Source: Spongilla lacustris (lineage: Eukaryota; Porifera; Demospongiae; Spongillida; Spongillidae). From it: a stretch of 64,000 nucleotides of DNA. The position numbers and the translations under genes were made by a program. The stretch spans positions 9,483,984 to 9,547,983 of the forward strand of contig OX442421.1 in the NCBI GenBank assembly GCA_949361645.1. The letters are read 5' to 3'. Below, piece by piece: positions 20,409 through 30,988 of the stretch; position 1 is the stretch's first letter, and each line of letters begins with the position of its first letter. Under the pieces are notes generated by a model. The model saw nothing but the letters and a program-made list of their open reading frames with translations. It was not told the DNA's origin and did no database searches.

Positions 20409-23400
20409 ATGGCGCGTGGTAAGCGCGTTTCAAGAGGCCTCCCGCATAGTTCTATCCCACAATCGGATTCACAGCCTCTGGAACACAATCGTCAGAGCGC
20501 TTCTGCAGGTAGGTTTGAATGTCTCTTACCTGGTTGTTCCTCTTCTTTAGGGACGAAGGATGCTTTTAAAAAACACCTGCAGGGACACTTTTCAAAAAAC
20601 GACCCTGGAATCTCGGCGGACTTACTTCACGAAGCAGGTTTCACCGCTTGCGTGGGTTGCAAATTAGTCCTTGTTACCATTAAGCGGACCCGTTGCACGT
20701 CCTGCTTGAATGACAGCCGTCATTCATCCAAGTCCAATGGCAGCAGCTGTGAGTCCTTGTTTTCAAATAACAATAATAGCGGTTCGTTAGTTGGTAGTTC
20801 GCTACAGCCCTCCGAGCCACCTTTATGTTTTAATACGTCGTCTCCTGAGCCATCCCGATCGTCGGTTTCGCATGGGACACCATCATCACCCCAGCCCTCT
20901 CCTAGCACTTCATTCACACCTTCCTCTTCGGCAGTGCCAGCGCTGTCTGATCCTCCAATAGTATCCACGGACCTTCCGCCATCTGTATTTATCCAGCATT
21001 TGCATGCTCAAACCCATCTGCTAACAATAGCCCCTGCACCTATTAGTATATTACCGGAACAGGGGTCCTCTCCATCTTCTAACCATTCGTGCTCCCAATC
21101 GACATCGGAAGGCCCCATTCAACCTCCACCTGAGCTTCCCTCCCCAGGATATATCCTGCCTTTTTCTGCACAGGCACATGATTCTTACACAGCCACCTCC
21201 ACGCTTTCCTCATCATTCTGTCCCTCTCCTTCCCTTTCTTACACCTCGAACAGGAAACAATGCGCTGTAGAGGGTTGCCCTGAACTAGTTGCTCCCACAA
21301 TGTGGCGACACCACATGACATTACATGCCCAGAGGTTGCTTCCAGGTAATGTGCCTGACACCTGGCTGAAGGAACACGGTCTGTTTATTTGCCCTGACTG
21401 CCAGGTGCTGGTAGCTATTTCCCACAGCCTATCCCATCGGACTAAATGCGCACGCACTGCACATGCAGTGGTGGAAACGTTAGGTATGAATTTGCCAATG
21501 TCTGCCAGCATTGATGAGACGTCTGTGTTGCCTACATTTGAAGACATATGCCAACTGCCTGGTTACACTCTAAGACGTGTGCCTACCAAAGCTAGACCTG
21601 CATTTGCATGTGCCCTATCTGCTGCTCTAAGATCAGCTTTGTTAGAGAACACTGAGGACTCATGGTTAAAGCTATTCATGTTGCCTAAATGTTTGCTTCT
21701 TACCCCAAAACGTAGAGGACGTCACCATAAGCCTATTTCCATTGAGTACCTCTGTGGTTTGTGGTTGAAAGGTCAATACGGAACACTTTGGCAGCGTGCT
21801 ATTGGTCAGACTACTTCAAGACCTTCTCATTCAAGGCACAATGATACTGACAGAAGGATCCACACCTCAGTTGCTCTAGCCAGAGAAGGACTGTATGGGA
21901 AGGCCTGTCAAGTCCTAACTTCATCGGGTCTAGCACCTCACAATAATGACACCTGGGAACTCCTGCAGTCTAAACATCCCAAGGGCCCTCCTCCAACTCC
22001 ACCCACTGCTGGTAGTTCATGGACAGCTATTCTTCCAAAGGATTTCAATGTAGGGGCCATTCTGCGGTCTTTCCCAAAGACTACTGCATGTGGACCTTCA
22101 GGCCTTCGAATTCAACATCTCATAGATGCAGCGGAGATACATTTGCAGGTTCCCATATGCTCTTCTCTTAGGGATATCATCAACCTACTAGCTTCTGGTG
22201 AAGTCCCAGTGGTTGTCTCTAAACATTTAGCTGGAGGTAGTCTCACTGCGCTGGTGAAAAGTGAAGAGGATTTGCCACTTGATATTCGCCCCATTGCAGT
22301 AGGTGAAGCTTTACGTCGCCTGGTGGGAAAATGTGTTTGTGCAGTTGAAAAGTCCAAAGCCAGTGACTTCTTTGCCCCCTACCAGTTTGGAGTGGCTTGT
22401 GCAGCAGGAGCAGAAAGGGTTATCCATGGTCTCAGGTCTTGCATGGATGATCACTGGACAGATGAGAACTTCACAGTGCTGAAAATAGACATGCGTAATG
22501 CATACAATCTTGTGTCTCGTCAGGCACTCTTGGATGAGTGCAGCATTCAATTCCCAGAGTTGCTCCCATGGGCATCATGGTGCTATGGCCAACACCCAGT
22601 ATTGCAGCATGCATTGGGTAATATAAGCTCAGAGGTGGGTGTCCAGCAAGGAGACCCTTTAAGTCCAATGTTCTTTTGCCTAGTACTACATAAGATTGTG
22701 TCTGCTATTGTATCAGATGAAAATTGCTCCAGTTTGCTGTTTCATGCATGGTACCAAGATGATGGTGTGGTTGCTGGTCCTAAGCATGCAGTTTCACGTG
22801 CACTTACCATCATCCAAGAGCTTGGCCCTCCATTGGGTCTGTTTATTAATGCAGCAAAATGTAAACTCTTCAGTCTTAGTGATCTCAGCATGTTCCCACC
22901 AGAAATGAAGAGATCTAGTGTACCTCATTTGGAGATCCTGGGAGCTCCTATTGGGGATGCAATTTTTTGTGCCAAAGTTGTATCCCAGAAGTGTGCTACG
23001 GCCTCCAAGTTACTCTCCCAACTGGAAGAGGTTAATTCTGTGGACCCCCAAGTTGCTCTGCTTCTGTTACGACAGTGTGGCGGATTTTGTAAGCTTGTGC
23101 ACCTGGCAAGATCAACACCCCCTTCTCTCATTGCCGAAGGACTGGAGTACTTCGATAATGATGTTCGTCACTGCTTTGCTCTAGCCACAGCTGTAGACAC
23201 CACAAACAGTGCTTGGAAACAGGCACAACTCAGCCTTAGCAGAGGTGGTTTAGGGCTTCGTCGGCTTTCAGAACATTCATCTGCCTGTTATATAGCATCT
23301 CTAAGCATGGCTGGCATGTGCTCTGAGACCAATCAGCACCTGTTGAATGCCATCGATAAGTTTAATAAACATGTTTCTAATGAGGAGACGGTTACATTGG

Positions 23401-24236
23401 AAGCTATCAGGGAGACACCATGCCGCCAAAAGGTGCTTTCGAACAAATTGGAAGACAGCCTGTTTGCACAGCTTTTTTCAAAATCATCATTGCCTGACAG
23501 AGCTCGCCTTTTATCAGTTTCATCTCCCCATGCTGCTGCATGGCTTTCCACAGCTCCTTCTCCTGGTCTCAATCTGCAGTTGGAGCCTTCTGAGTTCCAA
23601 GCAGCCATACAATGGTGGCTTGGTGTTAGTATCTCAGGCTCTCAGGGTGCCACATGTCCTCACTGTCCAGCCCATTCTTTGGACCCTTTAGGCCATCATG
23701 CTTTGACATGCAAGCATGGGGGCGATGTAGTCATTCGTCACAACAGGCTCCGGGATGTATTTGCAGAGTCATGTAGGAGAGCCTGCATAAGTGCTCAGGT
23801 GGAGGTTGGGTATGGCTTTACATCTGAGGAGCGCCACACGCGACCAGCTGATGTCCTGGCAGCAAACTGGATGATGGGAAAGCCTGCTGCATTTGACTTT
23901 ACTGTCACATCACCGCTAACCTCAAGTAATTTACCTGAAGCGAGTGTGACAGCAGGGTCTGCAGCCTTTGCAGCAGAGGAGAGGAAGCATAAGGCCAATG
24001 ACTCCAAATGTGCAGAACTGGGTTGGGTATGCATCCCAATAGCTGTGGAGACCTATGGGTGTTGGGGCACTGAAGCAAAGTGGGCACTATCGCAGCTAGC
24101 CTCTCGCTTGGCCACACGTCAGAACTGCCCAAAGTCTGCAGCTATCACAGCCCTATATCAGAGGTTGAGCATGACCCTTGTTAGGGCAAATGTGAGGGCT
24201 CTTCTTTCAAGGGCCATCTCAGACACAGGCTACTGA
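20409..24236 (+). CDS. Non-LTR retrotransposon protein: zinc fingers, reverse transcriptase, RLE endonuclease
   Basis: A 1,275-residue ORF. N-terminal C2H2 finger around residues 38-60 (C38, C43, H56, H60), a CxxC...CxxC pair near 78-98 and another C2H2 finger near 284-306 likely bind target DNA. A Ser/Pro-rich linker spans about 110-280. Reverse transcriptase motifs are KIDMRNAYN (692-700), GVQQGDPLSPM (about 744-754) and YQDDG (Y782; catalytic D784, D785). The C-terminal CPHC...HH..LTC knuckle starts at residue 1083, followed by RPADV (D1148) and AAFDFTV (D1163), the PD-(D/E)XK-like catalytic pair of R2/NeSL/HERO-group elements. This would support target-primed reverse transcription. No frameshift or stop interrupts it, so it may have been active recently. 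Clade placement within the group is uncertain. Confidence 0.88.
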   Translation: MARGKRVSRGLPHSSIPQSDSQPLEHNRQSASAGRFECLLPGCSSSLGTKDAFKKHLQGHFSKNDPGISADLLHEAGFTACVGCKLVLVTIKRTRCTSCLNDSRHSSKSNGSSCESLFSNNNNSGSLVGSSLQPSEPPLCFNTSSPEPSRSSVSHGTPSSPQPSPSTSFTPSSSAVPALSDPPIVSTDLPPSVFIQHLHAQTHLLTIAPAPISILPEQGSSPSSNHSCSQSTSEGPIQPPPELPSPGYILPFSAQAHDSYTATSTLSSSFCPSPSLSYTSNRKQCAVEGCPELVAPTMWRHHMTLHAQRLLPGNVPDTWLKEHGLFICPDCQVLVAISHSLSHRTKCARTAHAVVETLGMNLPMSASIDETSVLPTFEDICQLPGYTLRRVPTKARPAFACALSAALRSALLENTEDSWLKLFMLPKCLLLTPKRRGRHHKPISIEYLCGLWLKGQYGTLWQRAIGQTTSRPSHSRHNDTDRRIHTSVALAREGLYGKACQVLTSSGLAPHNNDTWELLQSKHPKGPPPTPPTAGSSWTAILPKDFNVGAILRSFPKTTACGPSGLRIQHLIDAAEIHLQVPICSSLRDIINLLASGEVPVVVSKHLAGGSLTALVKSEEDLPLDIRPIAVGEALRRLVGKCVCAVEKSKASDFFAPYQFGVACAAGAERVIHGLRSCMDDHWTDENFTVLKIDMRNAYNLVSRQALLDECSIQFPELLPWASWCYGQHPVLQHALGNISSEVGVQQGDPLSPMFFCLVLHKIVSAIVSDENCSSLLFHAWYQDDGVVAGPKHAVSRALTIIQELGPPLGLFINAAKCKLFSLSDLSMFPPEMKRSSVPHLEILGAPIGDAIFCAKVVSQKCATASKLLSQLEEVNSVDPQVALLLLRQCGGFCKLVHLARSTPPSLIAEGLEYFDNDVRHCFALATAVDTTNSAWKQAQLSLSRGGLGLRRLSEHSSACYIASLSMAGMCSETNQHLLNAIDKFNKHVSNEETVTLEAIRETPCRQKVLSNKLEDSLFAQLFSKSSLPDRARLLSVSSPHAAAWLSTAPSPGLNLQLEPSEFQAAIQWWLGVSISGSQGATCPHCPAHSLDPLGHHALTCKHGGDVVIRHNRLRDVFAESCRRACISAQVEVGYGFTSEERHTRPADVLAANWMMGKPAAFDFTVTSPLTSSNLPEASVTAGSAAFAAEERKHKANDSKCAELGWVCIPIAVETYGCWGTEAKWALSQLASRLATRQNCPKSAAITALYQRLSMTLVRANVRALLSRAISDTGY

Positions 24237-24299
24237 TATATTATTTAGTCTAGGTGGTAGGTAATGTAACGTTATGTGCTTGTTTATCTGTATTGTATT

Positions 24300-24420
24300 A
24301 TATATATATACCTATATGTATGCTTCATTAATTATTATAATTATTATTCCTGATATAATAATAATTATTATTATATATATAATAATTATTATTATTATAT
24401 ATATTCCTTATATGTCTATT
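24300..24420. repeat. AT-rich low-complexity tail
   Basis: TATATATATA and ATAATAATTATTATTATATA blocks downstream of the retrotransposon ORF, probably its 3' tail or an expansion of it. Confidence 0.75.
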
Positions 24421-24639
24421 TGTATGTTTGTCAATGTATTATATATTCTGTATTCAAAAGACATTTAACTTGATGCTAAAAATTTGTGCTAAATATTCTA
24501 TTAATGAAGAATGAGATACTTATGTAAAGAAATTAAAAAATATAATCGAACAAATAGAAATAAATAAATTCTCAACAATATGTAAAGTTAATTTAACCAT
24601 TAAAATTAACTGAACACACATAGAAGTTAAACATAATCC

Positions 24640-25675
24640 AATACTGGGCAGAATGCTGGTACAGTCCTGGAGAGTCTTAGCCCTCACTAGGGTTATATTC
24701 ATCCTGCTATACAAATTGCAGAGAGCCTGTGACTTTGTTGAGGCTGTCTTGATTGTCAGTTGAGTGGCTAGGCATGAAAATGTGGTCTGAGCTTCACGAC
24801 CCCATGGACACAGACCTAATCGATCCCAGCATTTAGCAGCATTATTTGAGTGCTTCCTTAGTTCTGCAGAAAAGGCAGCAGACCCAGCTGTGGTACCCGC
24901 TTCATGAATCAGGGTTGAATCAAGTGGCGAGACTACAGTGAAATCAAGAGCTGCTGATCGCGAACAAATCCAATTGGGTAATAAGACATCAGCTGGCCTG
25001 GTGTGTAGGATGCAAAATTAGTATTTAAAGTTATTTCTCAACTTATTTAAAATCCTTCACAACATGATACAATGATGATACAATACACTATCATGGTATA
25101 TAATGTGAGCAAGCAATAAAAAGTAAGCTGTACTGATGCATTAGGGCTCGAAGTACATTGTATGAGAACCTTGAAAGGATAGCAGTGGTGTCGGCCTCAA
25201 CAAGTCTTTGGAGAGGTGCAAATTGTATATCACCTATGAGTGCCCCCAGAATGCCATGGTGGAGATGGTGTGACTTCTGCAGCTGATCTGGGGATGCTTT
25301 CAGAATGAAAACCCGGCTAAGCCACATTTCTTTTGAAAAATTAAAAATGAGATTCAGCATGAGTCCAGCTGGCTTAGGACTTTGCATAGCGTAGACCTTG
25401 GGCCAGCAAAGACACCACCATCTGTATGTCATATATGCTGAGTGCTGCATGGTAAATATTGCTGTGGTAAGGACATGTAGAATAAGAGGGGGACACCCTG
25501 CTGATTCTGATGTCAATGAACCCGTGAGATGCCATAAAAGAAGATGCTTACCATAACACCAGCTCACCCATGGAAGAGGTACTGAAGTTCCGGAATGTGC
25601 TTTCCACACTAAGACTTAGAGAGAACTGCTTGGCAGGACACCATATTAAATGCATTTCTCATGTCTATAATGTCT
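24640..25675 (-). pseudogene. Decayed, 5'-truncated relative of the retrotransposon
   Basis: Minus-strand remnants in order: a RT start resembling ATAGACATGAGAAATGCATT near 25655, RT-like pieces down to 25091 with frame breaks, then RPADVLLPNW and AALDFTVVSP near 25000-24930, a GSAAFSAELRKHSNN segment and a C-terminal NITLVRAKT segment near 24690. It begins at the RT domain, as expected for incomplete reverse transcription, and lacks the stretch between RT and endonuclease. It lies head-to-head in 3' ends with the intact copy. Confidence 0.8.
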
Positions 25676-25890
25676 TAAGAACACGAGCATCAATACATGT
25701 ACTCTCTCTCTCTCACACATACACACACACACAAAAACACACACACACACACATACACAAAAACACACACACACACACACAGACTGGGCGCATCAAATAC
25801 ATGTACCTATTAAACAGTCAGTAGTACCATTGAAATCATGCACCAAATATTTATCAAATAACAATTCATTATTGGAACACGTCACTTGTG

Positions 25891-25926
<36 letters not shown>

Positions 25927-27141
25927 AGCCCTGGGACTCTGGGTTGGACCCAATTTGATATTTAGGTATTTACGGTTGTGGGAACGAGAGGCTATGAAAT
26001 AAACCACATGGTTGCAGTCGATGCCTTCTGTTATACTTCCCTTACATTACAACAAAACTACTATATCCAAAACAAGACCCAACAGCTGTTATCTTTCACC
26101 TCATTATTTTACACTCCGTTCAGCTTGCACGTTAGAACTTTACCTTGTTTACACATGAATAATTACAACACAATGACACCAGGGAATGGATTATCACAGG
26201 CAAGGATTGCTGTTGTGTTGCATTGTGTGTGGCAATAGGCAGGGGGTGTGGCAATAGGCAGGGGGTGTGGCAATAGGCTAGTTGCTGCTGTAGGGAAGAA
26301 GAAGGATGCTTATACCAGTGCAAGGATTACATCCAAGCAGCCTTTTTGCAATGTAGATGTCTCTGGTGTTTCATCCATCTCACTTCTGCAGTAGCTGCAA
26401 ACATGTGTTGGACAAAATCACTTCTGCAAATGAGAACAAGATGCTATTTAGGACAGTGCAAAGTATGGGATGAATTCAGAAGCATTGGCAATGCACATTT
26501 AATTTACCTCAACTGACACACAGATGTGTGAGAAAGGGTGGAAATGTCCTCCAGCCTGCTGTAGACCACAGGGCACAACTCCACAACTCCAGGCCTGTAG
26601 GGAGGTCGGGAAATTGGGGTTGTCCACTTCATACTCAATATGAAAAGTGGGGGGGCGTCCACTTCAGGCTCGATATGAAAAGTTGGGGGGAGGGGGGGGA
26701 GGGGGGTTAATCCACTTCAGGCTCGATATAAAAAGTGGGGCTTCAGGCTCGATATAAAAAGTGGGGGGAGGGGGGGGGGGGTTTGTCCACTTCAGGCTTG
26801 ATATGAAAAGTGGTGGGGGGTGTCCACTTCAAGCTTGATATGGAAAGTGTGTGTGTGTGTGTGGGGGGGTTGTCCACTTCAGGCTCAATATGAAAAGTTG
26901 GGGGGGGGGGGGGGGGGGGGTTGTCCACTTCAGGCTCGATAATGAAAATGGGGGCAGACCATAAGCCATAGGCATAGGCATAGGGGAAAAGGGCACAGGT
27001 GGCTTTAGCCCCCAATCCTGGGCATTATGTACATAATGTATGCTGAATGTATATTGAACACACACCCCAATCATAATTTAAGCTTCTGTAAGCGAATCCA
27101 TTCACCCATAAGTGGACTTCTTCTCCCATAAGCGGACCTTG

Positions 27142-27175
<34 letters not shown>

Positions 27176-27825
27176 GCATACGGGCCTGAACTCACTTATC
27201 AAGATGTAGCACCACCTTCCTTCTATCCACCCAACTGTCCAGTGCCTGCACTGTCAGTTGAGAACAGTACTTCCATCCTGGATGAACTGATGTGTTCAAT
27301 TTGCTGGGTATTAGCCTGTGAGCCAGCGAATGGAACTGCCATGCAGAACACTGGCAGGTGTCCAGTGTATCATAGATTGGTTGACAGCACTCAGTGTCCA
27401 TGCTGCCCTTCAGATGATACTTTGGTGCTTGCTGCTATTAAACCAGTAGTGCATGGTGTTGGCTTTGGCATGATGGGGGAACAAGGTGTGCATGGAATCA
27501 ATACATGCCAGGTTCAACACAACGTATGCTACAATTCATAACAATGTAAAATAAAATTGGAGTGTATCATGAAGGAACACTTAGTAAGCATTGCTCCCAT
27601 GTATTCACTTCGTACCAATGGATGCTCAGTTAAAACACGTTGCAAGTATGGTTATGAGATACAAGAGCTCTTTCATGGTGCTACTATCTTTGAGAAGTGG
27701 TACAGGCTAATGCAGGGAGAATTTCAGCACGTTACTATGGGTTATGCTAGTAAACGGGTCAATAACACCACCGAAAATCAGTACTTTCCGAGTGTATCGC
27801 TACCAAAAAAAAGGGCCGCAAGTTG
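25676..27825. other. Intergenic, low-complexity-rich, no recognisable gene
   Basis: Holds (CA)n at 25722-25780, a run of 35 C at 25892-25926, a G-rich minisatellite at 26590-26960 and 29 C at 27146-27174. ORFs around 27242-27541 and 27557-27835 have no recognised similarity and no splice support. Confidence 0.6.
26590..26960. repeat. G-rich minisatellite
   Basis: About eight imperfect units of TCCACTTCAGGCTCGATATG followed by AAAAGTGGGG and a G run of variable length. Confidence 0.9.
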
Positions 27826-28470
27826 CCTGTACTAAAAACTGATAGCACGGCACTTATGCAGTTCCCCCCCCCCCCCCCCCCCCCCCCCACTTTAATTATT
27901 GCGTTTACGTAGTGCGTATGGGACTAATTTGACTAAGAGGGAGGGGTACCCCTCCCCACTTTCTTTAAATAACGGACGTAACCAACACTCCATGAAATGT
28001 AATAAAAAGGGGAGGGTGAGGGAGGGGAACCCCTTTAATGAACACTGTTACATGGTGGTAAGGTTAACGTTGATGAAAGTTGCATTGTATGTATGGTTAA
28101 CGGTAAGATGCTGGTATCGTTGTGCTCCTAGCTTGTTGTATGCCGCCCAAAGATCCAACCTATATTATAGTACTAGTTCCCGGTGCAATATGTTGGCGAA
28201 TTATCGGCAGAAAGCGTAGCGGCATCACGACGGTCTACTGGCTAACTGGACATAAAAGAAACTTTCAAACTAACTACACAACTAACAACCTCAGTAGGAA
28301 GAAGCGGAGGAATAGAAACAGTACACAATCGTAATAAAGCAGGTGGTTATCATTACATTATACGTTATACGTAAAATTAATAAACATACAAGCAAGCATT
28401 ACGTAACGCAATAATTAAAGTGTGTGGGGGGGGGGGGAACTGCATAAGTGCCGATAGGCCGATAGCACAC
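27826..28470. mobile_element. Foldback element with poly-C/poly-G arms
   Basis: GGCACTTATGCAGTTCCCCC with 25 C, then CACTTTAATTATTGCGTT at the left; the right arm has the complement AACGCAATAATTAAAGTG, 13 G and GGAACTGCATAAGTGCC. Arms are 60-70 bp. No ORF of note lies between them and no clear target duplication is seen. Confidence 0.7.
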
Positions 28471-28859
28471 CCATTCAGCCTCACCTTTGCGTTCGCCTTT
28501 TGGCTGTTGTTTGTTCCAGTTAGCAAAAAAAAAATGCTTTTTTGTACACGAGGCTCATAAATCATTGATGGCTTCATAGAACACTATGCCCTTGCTACGT
28601 TGTAGTTTTCTTGTAGTGTCTCGAATTCCAGAGGGCATATGGTTGCTAGGCGGCGTTGCTAACAAGTCTGCCCATGTCCACTTTTCAATGAATCATCCAC
28701 AGCTGTGGGATACCGGTAAGGGAGCATATAGGGGCGTATACCGTATTGTCTAATTATAAACCTAGTGTCCAGCCGCGCCGCAAACAGCCGTGAGGCGTGC
28801 GCGTTGTGATCGTGATATTTTTGGCACTACATGTACATGTAAAACATTCCGTACAATTG

Positions 28860-29160
28860 TACAATTGTGTAGCAACACAGAGCGCCTTTTGTTATTGTTT
28901 AAACCGCGAAACCGTGTTAGCGCTCTCGGTTATAACCACAAAACCGCCGATGAGTAACGTACGCGTGCAAAACCCACAACTGTACAGTGTTCGTAGTAGC
29001 GTCATATAGGATGTATATTTACTTGTGCCCTATTAGGACGTACAAAAACCACCTAAACCCAAGCATAAGCCCATACAGCATTTCTTCAGCAAAAGCCCAT
29101 ACAGAAAAAAAAACGACCATCACAACAAAACAATTTAGTATAATACAATACCCAATGTAC
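28860..29160 (+). repeat. Diverged copy of the TLC-array upstream flank
   Basis: Shares AAACCGCGAAACCGTGTTAG, CTCTCGGTTATAACCACAA and GTTCGTAGTAGCG with 18640-18760, and AAGCCCATACAGCATTTC-like repeats with 16250-16340. Confidence 0.75.
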
Positions 29161-29470
29161 CAATTGATCTCTGAAAATTCATTATAAACATACATGCATA
29201 AAATACAGGATAATCAGGAATAAATACCATACTCAGGCACATGCACACACATAATAAACACATACATATTCTATTAATAAGCTGATGTGGGTAGTCCAGC
29301 CCCATCATCCATGTGCACTGCACTTCTCCATTTCACTCTGCTTCCTCTTATGCACAGATTTGTAGCTCTTAGTATAGCAAATGCAACGTCGCCCTTACCC
29401 ATCCAGTCACTTCACTTAGTGGTTTTTCCCACTTTGATGCTATTTTGGTCCCCTCCCTTTAAAATCCTGG

Positions 29471-30129
29471 ACAGGGGCGGCGGAGCAGGGGAGTGATTTC
29501 CCACCAAAAAAAATGGCCTGTGTTTAAACGTATTGACGTAACATGAAATCATGAACGCAGCTGCGTGCTATTCTTTAAAATCTTGTTGGAGTACCAGTTC
29601 TGAAATGTAGAAACAACGAAGCAGGAACGATTACGAAGATACGCTTGTCAGTGGATGGTTTGCTACACAGAGAGGCCGAACATTTTCTAAAGAGAATGGC
29701 AGCTAACCTGGCTCATAAATGGGAAAAGCCCTATTCTCAAACATGTGGATATGTTAGGGCGGCCCGACTGGCCTTTGCTATCATAAGGGCAACCAGTTTG
29801 TGTCTAAGGGGCTCACGAGTGAAGACAGAAGTGGAGGAGTGGACTTGGGATGGATGATGGAGCACCTCTCTACTCTATTTTATAGATTGCTCATGCATAG
29901 GGATTAGCAGCATATGTATACTGGAAGAATTTAATTTATTTATTTTTATTTTCTTGTAAATTCCTGTTTGTGTATATGTAGGAATGTTAGAGAAGATACG
30001 CTTGTTTAAACACGGACCATTTTTTCCGGTGGGGGCGGAGGGAGGGGGGGGGGGGGGGTGGTACGCGCATGAGAATAAATATAATTATCTTTAAAAAAAC
30101 CCCAAATATGGACACCCTCCGCCGCCCCT
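29471..30129. mobile_element. 659-bp TIR element inserted in the promoter flank of TLC copy 3
   Basis: Ends CAGGGGCGGCGGAG and the exact complement CTCCGCCGCCCCTG form 14-bp inverted repeats. The flank on each side lines up with the continuous sequence upstream of copy 2 (CCTTTAAAAT...CTGGATAT), showing insertion after duplication. A perfect target duplication is not visible. The CAGGGG ends suggest a hAT-like class, by inference. A short retroelement-like ORF lies inside. Confidence 0.65.
29645..29857 (+). pseudogene. Retroelement-like protein fragment
   Basis: A 70-codon ORF with KWEKPYSQTCGYVRA and RATSLCLRGSR. From memory this resembles the C-terminal segment of reverse-transcriptase ORFs in animal retroelements; I cannot name the family. 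It has no start-associated signals and no upstream RT domain, so it is treated as a captured or decayed fragment within the TIR element. Confidence 0.4.
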
Positions 30130-30205
30130 GATTCAAATTTCTGGATATGAAAGCGCCTGCACTGGTTAAATCCGAGTCATTTTTTGATTAGCAGATGCAC
30201 TAGCT

Positions 30206-30988
30206 ATGGAAAAGCTGTACATAATGGAGGGCAGCAGCCTTCCCTATTTGCTCAATCCAGTATCAGTAGCGGCGTTTTTTGCCACCTTATTCGTTTGCTT
30301 TGTCGTAAGCCCGCGGATTCGTCTCTACCTGGCTAAGGCGTGTGGGGAACTACCAGAATGCTCTACGAAGTATTTTGACACTCTACTGGGTTCTACTGTC
30401 CACGCCGTTGTGGTTGTAGCGTTCACATTTTACATTATGGCGTTTGGGCTACTTGGAGAATACCGTGTAATTTCGAAGTCTCCTTTGGGTTTTATAACAC
30501 TTCAAGTATCTCTAGGGTATTTTGTGGCTGACATTGTCATCACTTTGCTGGACCCAAAGCTGAGAAGTGATAATATTAAGGGTAGCTTGATGCACCATCT
30601 CGCTGGCATCATTGGGATTGGACTCTGCCTTTACTTCCAAGGCAAACTGATGTATTTCATCGTTGGGCGCCTTATTTCTGAAGCTTCCACTCCGTTTGTG
30701 AACTTGCGGTGGATTCTAAATGAGTTTCACATTACTGATGGGAAGCTATTCAAAACAGCTGCATATGGGATGCTCGTGACCTTTTTTACCGCTCGAATAG
30801 TTACCATGCCATGGTACTGGTACGAAACCTATCATTGCTTTATGCATCCTGCCGGAATTGTCGTTGATCCATTTCTAAAAGTTTGGCCTATCTGTATCTT
30901 TTTGGTGTTTGACATGCTCAACCTTTACTGGTTCTACAGGATAGCACGAGGAGTAATAACATTTTACAACAGACAGAAACAGCACTAA
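30206..30988 (+). CDS. TLCD4: TLC-domain membrane protein, TLCD4-like (array copy 3)
   Basis: A 260-residue intact single-exon ORF, starting MEKLYIMEGSS. It differs from copy 1 by a two-residue insertion (SDNIKGSLMHHLAG), a shorter basic tail ending RQKQH and scattered substitutions. The paired His and RLISEASTPFVNLRW motif are kept. The upstream core promoter sequence is close to copy 2, but the TATA reads TATGAA and a TIR element is inserted about 75 bp before the ATG, so regulation may differ. Confidence 0.87.
   Translation: MEKLYIMEGSSLPYLLNPVSVAAFFATLFVCFVVSPRIRLYLAKACGELPECSTKYFDTLLGSTVHAVVVVAFTFYIMAFGLLGEYRVISKSPLGFITLQVSLGYFVADIVITLLDPKLRSDNIKGSLMHHLAGIIGIGLCLYFQGKLMYFIVGRLISEASTPFVNLRWILNEFHITDGKLFKTAAYGMLVTFFTARIVTMPWYWYETYHCFMHPAGIVVDPFLKVWPICIFLVFDMLNLYWFYRIARGVITFYNRQKQH

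Larger units (their letters stand above)
20408..24480 (+). mobile_element. Apparently intact non-LTR retrotransposon, restriction-like endonuclease type
   Basis: Contains one long ORF (20409-24236) followed by an AT-rich 3' region with (AATT/ATT)n-like tail around 24300-24420. The left junction is set by comparing the duplicated TLC flank: similarity to 17885-17930 stops within a few bases of the ORF start. The right end is not sharply defined. Flanks are not rDNA, so site specificity of the R2 kind is not supported here. Confidence 0.8.

Noticed and set aside
20408..24480. Assignment of the retrotransposon to R2 itself
   Set aside because: R2 inserts in 28S rDNA and uses a YADD-type motif; this copy is in a TLC-gene flank, has YQDD and three N-terminal finger regions, so only the wider R2/NeSL/HERO group is claimed.
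27242..27835. Two ORFs of about 90 residues between poly-C tracts
   Set aside because: No recognisable motif, no splice support and composition is not convincingly coding.
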